Assembly (NCBI RefSeq): GCF_008065115.1
Contig: NZ_CP042913.1
Span: forward strand, 530,238-594,237
Direction: 5' to 3'
From: Bythopirellula goksoeyrii
GTDB taxonomy: Bacteria > Planctomycetota > Planctomycetia > Pirellulales > Lacipirellulaceae
Length of the DNA stretch: 64,000 nucleotides
Made by a program: the position numbers and the translations under genes. The notes below the pieces were generated by a model. The model saw nothing but the letters and a program-made list of their open reading frames with translations. It made no database searches and was not told where the DNA came from. Position 1 is the stretch's first letter; each line of letters opens with the position of its first letter. Positions 6,893-15,649 of this stretch are shown piece after piece.

Positions 6893-7948
6893 ATGCCAAA
6901 ATGGTGTGCATTCTGTTTTTGCACTTTTGAGTTGATTGCAACGAGTTTACTTGACGCCGATGACCGTTATCCTACGTTCACAAACATCAAAGAGGCAGGA
7001 CTGGATTATGCAGTTCAAGGTGAATATGTAGGGCTAGTCGGTGGAGTGCTGCCGGTCGCCGCCCAAGTGATTGCCTTAGGAGATGGGGTATTTGAAGGGG
7101 TAACGTTTTACGGTGGACTACCGGGAGCGGGGTGGGACGGGGGCCAGCTCAGCTACTTCAAGGGCAAAACGAAGGATGGTAATACACAATTCGTTGGCAA
7201 ATATGGCTACAAGTTAGAAGAGAAAAATGACTATTGGCACGCAACCATTGATCATGGTGTGTTGCGTGGCAGCGACCAGTCGCTGCGCAACCAACTGAAT
7301 GACGTCTCTTTTGTACTCCACAAGGTGCGGCGAGAATCGCCGACAGTGGGAATTCAACCTCCCAAAGGTGCCACGGTGCTCTTTGATGGGACAAATACCG
7401 AAGCTTGGGAACGTGCCAAGATTATCGAAGGTGACTTACTGGATCGAGACGCCAAAACACGGCAATCTTTCCAGAATCATCGTATACACCTGGAATTTCG
7501 CACACCCTTCATGCCGACCGCGCGCGGCATGCATCGAGGCAATAGCGGTGTTTTCATACGAAACAAATATGAAATCCAGATTGTCGATTCCTTTGGCTGG
7601 ACCCTCGTCAATCGTCGCTTCGAACGCAATTCATGGGTCGGGCGGTGTGGAGGAATCGAAGAGATCTTACCCCCGGAAATCAATATGTGCTTTCCACCTC
7701 TCACTTGGCAGACCTACGATATCGAGTATTTCATGCCTCGCTATGACGACCAAGGAGAACAGATAATGCCTCCGATGATGACTGTAGCACTCAATGGCGT
7801 GATCATTCACAACCGTCGGGTACTGCCACCTGAGTCCGAAGTTCGAGACGATCGCGATCCAGGACCTCTTTATCTCCAAGATCATCACGACCAAGTTGTG
7901 TTTCGCAATATCTGGATCGTAGAATCAGGGAGTGATTTGTCGCATTAG
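6893..7948 (+). CDS. Secreted DUF1080 protein (3-keto-glycoside hydrolase-type fold)
   Basis: A 351-residue secreted protein with a hydrophobic leader (MPKWCAFCFCTFELIATSLL). The C-terminal 190 residues form a DUF1080 jelly-roll: ATVLFDGTNTEAWE, NHRIHLEFRTPFMPTARGMHRGNSGVFIRNKYEIQIVDSFG, and the end PGPLYLQDHHDQVVFRNIWI are family landmarks. The N-terminal 110 residues (YAVQGEYVG...PVAAQVIALGDGVFEGVTFYGGLPGAGWDGG) are an extension common in planctomycete members. Some DUF1080 proteins cleave 3-keto-glycosides made by Gfo/Idh/MocA oxidoreductases; that role is inferred here. ATG 6893 has a GGAG ribosome-binding site eight bases upstream, better than ATG 6878. A second DUF1080 gene lies at 15646-16368. 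Confidence 0.82.
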   Translation: MPKWCAFCFCTFELIATSLLDADDRYPTFTNIKEAGLDYAVQGEYVGLVGGVLPVAAQVIALGDGVFEGVTFYGGLPGAGWDGGQLSYFKGKTKDGNTQFVGKYGYKLEEKNDYWHATIDHGVLRGSDQSLRNQLNDVSFVLHKVRRESPTVGIQPPKGATVLFDGTNTEAWERAKIIEGDLLDRDAKTRQSFQNHRIHLEFRTPFMPTARGMHRGNSGVFIRNKYEIQIVDSFGWTLVNRRFERNSWVGRCGGIEEILPPEINMCFPPLTWQTYDIEYFMPRYDDQGEQIMPPMMTVALNGVIIHNRRVLPPESEVRDDRDPGPLYLQDHHDQVVFRNIWIVESGSDLSH

Positions 7949-7956
7949 GACCAACT

Positions 7957-9264
7957 CTACTTACAAACAATCCTGCGAAAAATCTGCAAGCAATGACATG
8001 GAAAGTATCTCTTTTGAGGTGACTTGTAAGGATTCTCATACCACAAAACACCCAGTCCATGTCCACCTTGACGTTCTTCGCAAGTCAAAAGGTCGAGATC
8101 GCCATCGAGATCCAGATCCAACAGTTCCAGGCGATCGTATTTGTCTCCCGCGTCAGTGCCGCTGATGGCGTGCGTCCGCCAACGGTCTTCAAGCGGTGAG
8201 CCTTCACATTCGAGCCAAACGACGGCATGTTTGCCTGAGCAATCAGCGGTGGTAAGTGCAATGTCCAGGCGGCCATCGCTATTCAGATCGCCGCAGGCCA
8301 CCGCCCGACTGTGTCCTACGTCGCCTCGAATATGGATCTCGCGAGGTTCCCAGCGATCTCCCGTGCCATCCAATCGCCGTAGATAGAGAATTCGAGACGC
8401 AACCTCTGCTGAAACAACATCCTCCAGCCCATCCTGATCTAAATCGACCAAACACATGCTCAATATTTCCCTGTCACGGCCTCCGATAAAATGGTTCTGC
8501 CACGGTTGTCCCTGAGCAGGACCTGGACCCGGATTCTCCAGCCAACGACAACCGCGCATTTCACCATAACGATCAGAGATCACTAGGTCCGAGTAACCAT
8601 CGCCGTTCATATCTCGCTGCCAGAGCGACATCAGCCAGCCCACTGGAGAAATCGTATGCCACTGAAATTTGGTTAAATTGCGCGCTGTCGAAGGCGACTC
8701 AAACCAACCGACCTCGGCGTTATTGTTCTTGCCGCCCGCGACGAGGTCGACACCGTGTTTTCCATCAACTTGCATTCCCCAAGCGAACATCCATTGCATT
8801 TGATTCTCGGAGGCCGGGATCACTGCTTGCTGCCACTTTTGAGGATCTATCCGCTGGCGGAGGTCTTGGGGCGCCCAATGCACAAAGATAGATCGCTCTG
8901 TTCCTTCACAACAACTGACAACATCCAGCGCACCGTCTCCATCCAAATCCACCGAGATCGCGTCTTCCACATTCAGTGTGTGACCCACAGTCACAGCCGG
9001 CCATGGTTTATGCACATTTACCTTACCAGGATGGAAACAAACTCGCGTAATTCCACCTTCTTCCCAGCCAGTGACGATATCTGGGAGTTTATCACCGTTT
9101 ATGTCTCCAAGCTTGACACCGTCTGCACCATCGGAAGAGTTGTCTATGATATGGGCTGGCCAAAGAGGACCTTCCACTTCGTCCGAGAATACGTTGATGC
9201 CTGAGCATAACATCCAGAGCGACAATACTGACACAAACATAAACCAAGAATATCGGTTTACCAC
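7957..9264 (-). CDS. Secreted FG-GAP/VCBS-type beta-propeller protein
   Basis: A 435-residue protein with a signal peptide (MVNRYSWFMFVSVLSLWMLCSGINVFSD). Six calcium-binding-like loops mark repeated propeller blades: DINGDKLPDIV, DLDGDGALDVV, DMNGDGYSDLV, DLDQDGLEDVV, DLNSDGRLDIA and DLDLDGDLDLL. FG-GAP repeats usually build a seven-bladed propeller used in extracellular binding; in planctomycetes such proteins accompany glycan loci. No catalytic residues are recognised. Last gene of the four-gene leftward unit 14464-7957; its start overlaps the end of the aldolase gene by seven bases, which points to translational coupling. It converges with the DUF1080 gene, leaving only eight bases between stops. 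Confidence 0.85.
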   Translation of the reverse strand: MVNRYSWFMFVSVLSLWMLCSGINVFSDEVEGPLWPAHIIDNSSDGADGVKLGDINGDKLPDIVTGWEEGGITRVCFHPGKVNVHKPWPAVTVGHTLNVEDAISVDLDGDGALDVVSCCEGTERSIFVHWAPQDLRQRIDPQKWQQAVIPASENQMQWMFAWGMQVDGKHGVDLVAGGKNNNAEVGWFESPSTARNLTKFQWHTISPVGWLMSLWQRDMNGDGYSDLVISDRYGEMRGCRWLENPGPGPAQGQPWQNHFIGGRDREILSMCLVDLDQDGLEDVVSAEVASRILYLRRLDGTGDRWEPREIHIRGDVGHSRAVACGDLNSDGRLDIALTTADCSGKHAVVWLECEGSPLEDRWRTHAISGTDAGDKYDRLELLDLDLDGDLDLLTCEERQGGHGLGVLWYENPYKSPQKRYFPCHCLQIFRRIVCK

Positions 9265-10223
9265 GGCATTATTCGTTGAGTATGTTTTCGGCCTGCTTCG
9301 GCAGAATCTTCGCGTCGACCTGCCCCAATCATCACACCTGCATCAATCTTAGAGGCAACATTATCCGGAAGCACATTGTCTAGAAAGTAAAGCCCATTCT
9401 TCTTACAAGCCCTCAAAACTCGCTTGCCCGCCGCGTCGACTTCGGGTGGCACGGGAGGATCAGCACGACCCTCCAGATAACCAAATGACAAACCTAGATC
9501 ACGCGGTCCGTGTTCCGCGAATGCGAGTCCTGGTACCGCAACAGTTGCTTCGCAGTTTGCAAGCGCTTCTTGATCTTCGAGCTTGGCTCCGAGCATAATT
9601 TCCCCGTCGGGATTGAGCGGCCAAACGTCGGCCCTCTTCAGATATTCTTCCGGAGTGATACCCCAAATTGACGCCGCAAACTTCTGACTTCCCCAGCCAC
9701 GGAGTCCCTCATCAAGTACATCTCTACCTTGATGGTGATGGGGATAGCGAGCCGCTTGGACAAATCTCTTGACCGCCTCGGGATCACGCGCCCTCGCCAG
9801 ATGCACCCCATGGACTCCCTGGGCCAGTGCTTGCTGAACCATCCAGCCATTCACTTTGACCGCTTCCTCATCGAGCCCCAACATTGGCAGCGAAACTATT
9901 ACAGTTGGAGTTCGATGTCCGCTGGGAGTCGGGCCCCCTTCGACAAGCCCGCGCATGAATTCTCGCAGCAAGGCGAAATCGAGAGGCTGATGCTCCATAT
10001 TGTAGATAATATAGTCGGCCCAAGTTTGCGCGGCCTCTTTCCCTTCGTCGAAGCCGCCATAGATATCATCGTAATAGATTGGCTGCTCTTGCTCGAGAAG
10101 CTCAATACATTTGTTTACTCTTTGGGGTTGATAAGCGACATCCGCGTCCTCTGCGGTAAGTCGCTGGCTGGCCATCAGCAGCAAACCACAGGAGAGCAAA
10201 CGAGAGAATAAGTTGAAAGTCAT
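9258..10223 (-). CDS. HpcH/HpaI aldolase/citrate lyase family protein with signal peptide
   Basis: A 321-residue TIM-barrel protein of the HpcH/HpaI family, which performs metal-dependent retro-aldol cleavage of 2-keto acids. The motif GAKLEDQEALANCEA gives the metal-ligand glutamate. The second usual motif, GVDALFIGPNDL, reads GLAFAEHGPRDLGLSFG here, so the usual aspartate is Ala and an Glu-His pair sits four residues later. The protein starts with a cleavable leader (MTFNLFSRLLSCGLLLMASQRLTA), so it should act outside the cytoplasm, which is unlike the textbook aldolases. Third gene of the unit led by the LamG/propeller gene. Substrate unknown; a keto-acid sugar would fit the locus. Confidence 0.82.
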   Translation of the reverse strand: MTFNLFSRLLSCGLLLMASQRLTAEDADVAYQPQRVNKCIELLEQEQPIYYDDIYGGFDEGKEAAQTWADYIIYNMEHQPLDFALLREFMRGLVEGGPTPSGHRTPTVIVSLPMLGLDEEAVKVNGWMVQQALAQGVHGVHLARARDPEAVKRFVQAARYPHHHQGRDVLDEGLRGWGSQKFAASIWGITPEEYLKRADVWPLNPDGEIMLGAKLEDQEALANCEATVAVPGLAFAEHGPRDLGLSFGYLEGRADPPVPPEVDAAGKRVLRACKKNGLYFLDNVLPDNVASKIDAGVMIGAGRREDSAEAGRKHTQRIMPW

Positions 10224-10260
10224 AATTCACTCCGTAGGTTAAAATGGCTGGCATTTTTTA

Positions 10261-11979
10261 TCACGGGACGAACTCATCGGCCCCTATGTCTGCACTTAGT
10301 CCGAGCGGGCGCAGGTCGCCGTCAATGTCGGTTTGCGGGGCGTGTTGATCGGAGCCACGATCGATACAGGGAGATTGTGGTCGAAGTCGATAAGTCGGCA
10401 ACAGATTCACTTGGTCAAGGTAGGACAAGTCGCCCCAGAGAACAAGTTGGTTTGCATCGTTAGATTTTACAATCGTCCAGCGCTTGTCCGATTCGACAAT
10501 TCGTCCTGACAATTCATTCTTGTCCCAGTTGGACTCAGCGATTTCCAAAGTAGTCACATGCCGATCGGAATCGAAATTCGCCTTGGTAACGACCAACTGT
10601 TTCTGTTCCTGGTCCAACTTCGGCTTCGCATCGAAGTTTCCCTGACCTGGATATCCGTCACGGACATTGGACGACGTAATGGGCGTTTCCCAATCATAAA
10701 CCAACTTTCCCCACATGATATTGTTCACTATCAAACGCGGGGCAAGCTGGGATGTGAATTCGATGAGAATCATATCCTCCAGGAATGTGTTGTTGGTGAG
10801 ATCAACCTCGCTGGCTTGAATGTAGAGTTGATCTTTCTCCGCCAAAATATTGTTGACAAGTTCGGCACGCGATTGCATCGTCATGCGGATGCCCCCCGAG
10901 TTGCGTTTCGGGTTGGAATTGCCGCAAAGCAGATTGTTCTTGACTAGCACGAAATAATCCTTCGCATTGGGGAGTGGATCGAATTCTCTGTCATAGCGAT
11001 GCTCCTGTCCGCCGATAAACAAGGCACCGCCGTCGTCGGCTGATTTATTGCCGACAAATCTGTTCCCGACGATCGCAGGAGAACTCCACAAGGCAACAAA
11101 GAGGGCACCACCGTCGTTCACGGCCAAGGCTTGATTCTCAATGAAGAGGTTCTGCTCAATTCGTGGCTTGGACCAGTCAAAAACAGAAACGGCCCCCCCA
11201 TCGCTACTTCGATGTCCATCCGCGGTGCCCGTTTCGTTATGCAAAAAAACATTCTCACGAATCACTCCTTCACAATTCGAATAAAGCGCAATGGCGGCAC
11301 CGCGACCGATTTCAGTGCGATTCTCTACGAATAGATTGTTCGCTATCGTGGGGGCAGCACCTTGGCATGCACAAATTGCTCCTCCATCGTGTGCTTTTTC
11401 GTGAAGCTTGCCTGGCGCCCAATCCTCAGGGGCTAATGTCTGGTTGTTTTGAAAACGGTTGTTGGTAACGGTGGGAGAGGTTCCCTTGCAATACAAAGCG
11501 GCACCATCACCACGCACCCTGGCATCTCGAATCACGAAGCCATCGAGTCTGGTGTAATTAGCGCCTAGAATTATCCGCCTACTATTTTCACCGGAGAGAA
11601 TCGACGGGTAGCGAGATATGTCACGATCCCAACTGATTGGATCGAATCCTCCATACAATTCAACATGCTCCCGCATCTGGATTTCTCTTCCAGAATAGAA
11701 CCCTTCTGCAACAAGAATCGCGGAGCGACTTTCAGCGGAAGATTTCGGCGTATCCGTCAAGGCTTTCTGCAAGGTTTTCCAAGGGTTCGACTTGGTTCCG
11801 ACTCCTTTCGAGTCAGATCCTGTGGCTTGTGATACGTAACGAAAGCGAGAGAACTCCTCGCTTGCCACAGCAGTGTTTTGAGGACCGGGAGTTTTATCAT
11901 CAGCCATCACACCAAGCTCTGCTCCACTAAGGGAGCAAAGCATTCCGACACACGCAAGCCCACGCCTAGTTTGCTTCAT
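10261..11979 (-). CDS. Secreted right-handed parallel beta-helix protein
   Basis: A 572-residue protein with signal peptide MKQTRRGLACVGMLCSLSGA. After a DUF1565-like start (FRYVSQATGSDSKGVGTKSNPWKTLQKAL) come repeated coils of the type PTVTNNRFQNN, PTIANNLFVENR, GVIRENVFLHNE, PRIEQNLFIENQ, PAIVGNRFVGNKS and LVNNILAEKDQ, the hallmark of pectate-lyase-like helices. The C-terminus SPCIDRGSDQHAPQTDIDGDLRPLGLSADIGADEF is the usual end of 'choice-of-anchor Q' planctomycete proteins. The fold is common in polysaccharide lyases and glycan epimerases, but no catalytic residues can be assigned. The frame is open to ATG 12036 inside the previous gene; ATG 11979 starts the signal peptide. Second gene of its operon. 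Confidence 0.8.
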   Translation of the reverse strand: MKQTRRGLACVGMLCSLSGAELGVMADDKTPGPQNTAVASEEFSRFRYVSQATGSDSKGVGTKSNPWKTLQKALTDTPKSSAESRSAILVAEGFYSGREIQMREHVELYGGFDPISWDRDISRYPSILSGENSRRIILGANYTRLDGFVIRDARVRGDGAALYCKGTSPTVTNNRFQNNQTLAPEDWAPGKLHEKAHDGGAICACQGAAPTIANNLFVENRTEIGRGAAIALYSNCEGVIRENVFLHNETGTADGHRSSDGGAVSVFDWSKPRIEQNLFIENQALAVNDGGALFVALWSSPAIVGNRFVGNKSADDGGALFIGGQEHRYDREFDPLPNAKDYFVLVKNNLLCGNSNPKRNSGGIRMTMQSRAELVNNILAEKDQLYIQASEVDLTNNTFLEDMILIEFTSQLAPRLIVNNIMWGKLVYDWETPITSSNVRDGYPGQGNFDAKPKLDQEQKQLVVTKANFDSDRHVTTLEIAESNWDKNELSGRIVESDKRWTIVKSNDANQLVLWGDLSYLDQVNLLPTYRLRPQSPCIDRGSDQHAPQTDIDGDLRPLGLSADIGADEFVP

Positions 11980-12010
11980 CAGAGAAACCACTGTGCAGAG
12001 GTTAAAGTTT

Positions 12011-14464
12011 TCAGCGATCCACAAATTGCAGAGCATAAAGTTTACTCCCTCGCATGCGGATTTCTAGTTGTATCGTCTTGCCTTGAAATCCTGAAAGGTC
12101 ACTTCCCTGTTCAATCCAGGCAATCTCCGTGTCGATAAAGTCTCCGTTTACATAAACACATTCGTCAACAGAAAACCCTGAAATAGGAGCACCTTGCTCA
12201 TCAAGGAGACCAATCTGCGCGTAACCAGTGGCATCTGTATCGATATTGAGTGTCAATCGATTTCCTTCGAACGTCAATGGTCTTGTAATAACCACCGCTT
12301 CATCATCATAAGGACTATCGAGCGATACGAAACCATCCAATCTCTGCACGAGTCTATACACACCGCGTCCCGTGGGATCATGTCGGTAAGCCGAGTGGTA
12401 TTGGGTTTCCCCAAAATAGTATTGCCAAATTTCATCTCCGCGGCGCACCATCCCGTGAGCAATGTAAGCATTGACCACATCACGACCGGCGTGTTCGCCG
12501 ATTCCCACGTAGGCAGGTCGCGGAAAACGCTCCCAATCTTTCCCATTGCGACTCACCGCAAGTTGTGTTTCTACACTACCCGACCCTCGGCCACGCAGCG
12601 GATCGGCTAGCGCATGCCGTGCAGTAGGACCATCAGGCCAGTAGTGAAAATATACGATTGGAAATGCCAGATAGGTGTCCGGTGCCCAAGGGTATTTCTG
12701 GGCTTTGGTGACATAGATATCGGTGCCTGGTGGATCAACTGAGATCGGTCGAAATGCATGGGGAAACTCTAGCCCAAATCCACCGGGAGTTAGCGGCCCA
12801 TTGTCCAAATACCAGGGAAGAGGATCGCGAATTGCTTCCGCAGCCTGCCGCTGCCAATAGTCGCTCTGAGAGAGAGGGGTGAATTCCACCGGTTTCGCCA
12901 AATCACGATGTTCGGTAACAACGGAACTGCGTTCTGTATCCCCTGCTGGAGTTTCGTGAATTCCGGATCGGTGATAGGAAACGTAGCATTGACGTTGATC
13001 GTCGTAGAATGTGCAAGATTGAGTCCCCGAGCGAAATGGCAAAGTCGCGGTCTTGTTTCGCTTCCAATCGTAGCCATCGGGAGAAGTATACAGATATACC
13101 CCGCGCCGATGGTAATCGCTCAAGTATTTCCAGCGTTCTTCATCTGGCCCATTGGCATCAATGAATGGGTTTCCCAAGCCACCAACCATTTCAGGAATGA
13201 CAATTTTCGATAATGCTTCGGAATCGCCTGGAGCAGTAAAATGTATCCCATCCTGAGAGACACGCACTGCAAGTTGATCGTTCTCTAAGCTATTGTAGAT
13301 CCGAATCAACCCTTCGGTATCTGCTACCACAGTAAGATGCTTACGAAAGGCTCCTCGTATATCGCCGATAACCAACTCTGCACGCTGAGGTGGATTGACG
13401 ACGAAGTCCGCGCCGTCAATTTTCAAGAGCAAGGCATCATCGATAAACAGATGCTTTCGATTCCCCAGATGCACTGGTTCCAGTGTTGCCCTCGTATTGT
13501 CGAACAAGAGACGTGGGCCCGATTGGAGGATTACCCCTGGTCGATCCAAGGCAAAGCTGTCTGGGGGCTGAAACGAGTCTTGATAGATCTCGCCGACTGA
13601 GAAACGTAGTTCATCGATGGCTCCTGGAAGCGGATGACGCCAATCTTTGTTCCTACCCAGAGAGAAATACGAAGGCGTCTTTGAGGGTAGGCTCTTGAAC
13701 TCGTGCTTATCTGGCAGTGGTTGCAACTGGCCGTCAACATAGTGTCGTAGTTGATCTTCTTTGGCAGAGAACACAAACGTGCAGTGGTGCCAGGTTTTAT
13801 CTCTTCCATTCCATACCGTTTTGTCTGAGGCAATGGAGAGTTCCGTTCCACTAGGTCCATTGCGAAACACAAAACATTGGTACTTCGGACAGAACGAAAG
13901 GCTAGTCGTACCTTGATTCTCGGCATTGGGGATCAAACCAAGTTCAAATACAACTCCCTCATCAGATGAAGCATCTTCCAAGCGAAACCAAAACTCGACC
14001 GTCCAGTCAAAGTCACCCAGATTGAGTCGAGAATCAACTGGACTTACAAAGCCTACTTCTTTCCGTAGATGTTTCTCGCCATCGGTCATCAAAGCCGCAA
14101 ATCGGCTGTTGTGCCAATACATCTTGCCATTGTCGCTAAAAAAAACCTGCCAGGGGCGTCTTAGGCCATAATGGTTCGAGCCTGAAGGGAAGCCGATGGC
14201 TGGCTGGTTTGTGATGGATAGGGCATTGCCAGAAACTCCAGCAACGAGCTGACCTCCTGACCCAAGGACCAGGGGATAATCATTCTCAGACGAAGAATCG
14301 AGGACACTACTTGGGTATGTACCAAGAGGCTCGTCAAAAAGCCACAAGGCGGTAGTATCAGCCATTGCTGAGACGGATGGAGGCGCCACCAGATAAAAAA
14401 GTACGGAGTACTTCAAGGTATACGCAACCACGGCTTTAAGCCTGGTCAATGTGTAAATGTGCAT
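12011..14464 (-). CDS. Secreted LamG plus beta-propeller protein, glycosidase-like (paralogue 1)
   Basis: An 817-residue protein with a signal-like leader (AVVAYTLKYSVLFYLVAPPSVSA). Residues about 35-300 form a LamG/concanavalin-like domain (TTALWLFDE...WTVEFWFRLED...TWHHCTFVF...AIDELRFS). The rest resembles a five-bladed propeller of the GH43/GH32 type: YLYTSPDGYDWKRN, FYDDQRQCYVSYHRS, VSRNGKDWERFPRPAYVGIGEHAG, and a C-terminal beta-sandwich (DATGYAQIGLLDEQGAPI). Assignment to a numbered glycosidase family is not possible by eye. It is a clear paralogue of 30295-32766. ATG 14464 follows an AAAGGTAG sequence and begins the leader. First gene of the leftward four-gene unit. Confidence 0.75.
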   Translation of the reverse strand: MHIYTLTRLKAVVAYTLKYSVLFYLVAPPSVSAMADTTALWLFDEPLGTYPSSVLDSSSENDYPLVLGSGGQLVAGVSGNALSITNQPAIGFPSGSNHYGLRRPWQVFFSDNGKMYWHNSRFAALMTDGEKHLRKEVGFVSPVDSRLNLGDFDWTVEFWFRLEDASSDEGVVFELGLIPNAENQGTTSLSFCPKYQCFVFRNGPSGTELSIASDKTVWNGRDKTWHHCTFVFSAKEDQLRHYVDGQLQPLPDKHEFKSLPSKTPSYFSLGRNKDWRHPLPGAIDELRFSVGEIYQDSFQPPDSFALDRPGVILQSGPRLLFDNTRATLEPVHLGNRKHLFIDDALLLKIDGADFVVNPPQRAELVIGDIRGAFRKHLTVVADTEGLIRIYNSLENDQLAVRVSQDGIHFTAPGDSEALSKIVIPEMVGGLGNPFIDANGPDEERWKYLSDYHRRGVYLYTSPDGYDWKRNKTATLPFRSGTQSCTFYDDQRQCYVSYHRSGIHETPAGDTERSSVVTEHRDLAKPVEFTPLSQSDYWQRQAAEAIRDPLPWYLDNGPLTPGGFGLEFPHAFRPISVDPPGTDIYVTKAQKYPWAPDTYLAFPIVYFHYWPDGPTARHALADPLRGRGSGSVETQLAVSRNGKDWERFPRPAYVGIGEHAGRDVVNAYIAHGMVRRGDEIWQYYFGETQYHSAYRHDPTGRGVYRLVQRLDGFVSLDSPYDDEAVVITRPLTFEGNRLTLNIDTDATGYAQIGLLDEQGAPISGFSVDECVYVNGDFIDTEIAWIEQGSDLSGFQGKTIQLEIRMRGSKLYALQFVDR

Positions 14465-14594
14465 AGATACATGACTACCTTTCAGGAACCTCTGCTCCAA
14501 CAAGCCAGCTCTTGAGTTTAACCAAACACTGCGAATCAAGGCTGGCTTTTTCGGAAACTTACTCTTCGTCCAAACTGACAACATTCAAGCCGTG

Positions 14595-14621
14595 CTACCA
14601 TTGGTACGTAAATCATGGTAG
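14595..14621. promoter_or_regulatory. Candidate operator: 7-bp inverted repeat CTACCAT-N13-ATGGTAG
   Basis: The half-sites 14595-14601 and 14615-14621 are exact reverse complements whose centres are 20 bases apart, about two helical turns. The site sits in the 285-base gap between the leftward LamG operon (start 14464) and the AraC-type gene (start 14750), where a regulator could act on both. AraC proteins often bind direct repeats instead, so the assignment is tentative. Nothing else was recognised in 14465-14749. Confidence 0.35.
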
Positions 14622-14749
14622 AATTCTCACCATGAGCATACAAAGGTTTCCCAGTTTGCTTATTCACTTATCCGGAATCTCGTTGGTGCGCTCTGAGCGT
14701 TCTTCCCGTGTTCATCGGAACAGATTGAACCGAAAATAATAGAGTTAGA

Positions 14750-15649
14750 ATGAATCTCGAACATTCAGGGCGTGAACCGGTTATGCGGCGCAGTAGTCCC
14801 GCATATCCATCTCTTCCACAAAGTGGCATTCTAGTTTTTGAAAGTCATCATTCAACGACATTTTCCATGGAGTTAAAGCGATTTCCTTTTCACAAGATTT
14901 GCTGGATCCCGGTTGGTCGAGGTTCCCTCGAATTTGGGTCGTCGCGATTGCCACTCGGGAAAGATGAATTGCTGCTAATCCCTGCTGAGGATGAGCATCG
15001 ATTTGTTGACAATCATACTGCTCCCATGACTCTGGTCTTCGCATTTTTCTCTGCAAACGTCGTCAAGGAAAACAAGGCGCTGCAGATACTACTCCCCGAA
15101 CTAAAGTCTCGCTTTGACTTGCCTTATCCCATTGTGGAGCTGCACAGTTACCGTCGCGGCGCAGTACGCGACATTTTCAAGCGTATGCTACTTGAACAAG
15201 CACGTGGTGGTCCTGAGTCTGAAGCGATCTTGCACGCAGGGCTAATTGATTTATTGGTGCACCTCTTGCGAGGCGACCTTCTAGACAAAACGGCTAGCAT
15301 CTCTCGCGAACAAGCAATCGATGGGACACTCGACTACATCGAGCATTTTTTCCACACGACAATCTCTGTAAAAGACTTGGCAGAGATGTGCGGGATTTCG
15401 AGCCGTCGCTATTCAGATTTGTTCAAGCAACGCACCGGAAGGACCGTCGTACAATACCTGAGCGAACGCCGCATCAACTACGCGCAAGAACGACTGCGTC
15501 AAACTGGCCAAATCATGTATGCTGCCGTTTCGGCGGGATTCAGTGACATTACACATTTCTATCGCGTCTTCAAACGAATGACGAACATGACACCGGGCGA
15601 GTATCTCGAACAAGTGAGTTCTACTGAGCGCGAAGAAAAGGCGAATTAG
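14750..15649 (+). CDS. AraC family transcriptional regulator
   Basis: A 299-residue regulator. Residues about 25-110 form a cupin-like sensor domain (SMELKRFPFHKICWIPVGRGSLEFGS...DELLLIPAEDEHRFVDN). Residues about 190-290 carry the two helix-turn-helix motifs: ISVKDLAEMCGISSRRYSDLFKQRTGRTVVQYLSERRINYAQERL and AAVSAGFSDITHFYRVFKRMTNMTPGEYL. It is the only transcription factor in the window and lies between two leftward catabolic operons, so it is the natural candidate to switch them in response to a sugar. The ATG at 14750 is the first in frame; a second ATG (residue 12, 14783) is possible. Its stop overlaps the stop of the convergent DUF1080 gene by four bases. Confidence 0.92.
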   Translation: MNLEHSGREPVMRRSSPAYPSLPQSGILVFESHHSTTFSMELKRFPFHKICWIPVGRGSLEFGSSRLPLGKDELLLIPAEDEHRFVDNHTAPMTLVFAFFSANVVKENKALQILLPELKSRFDLPYPIVELHSYRRGAVRDIFKRMLLEQARGGPESEAILHAGLIDLLVHLLRGDLLDKTASISREQAIDGTLDYIEHFFHTTISVKDLAEMCGISSRRYSDLFKQRTGRTVVQYLSERRINYAQERLRQTGQIMYAAVSAGFSDITHFYRVFKRMTNMTPGEYLEQVSSTEREEKAN

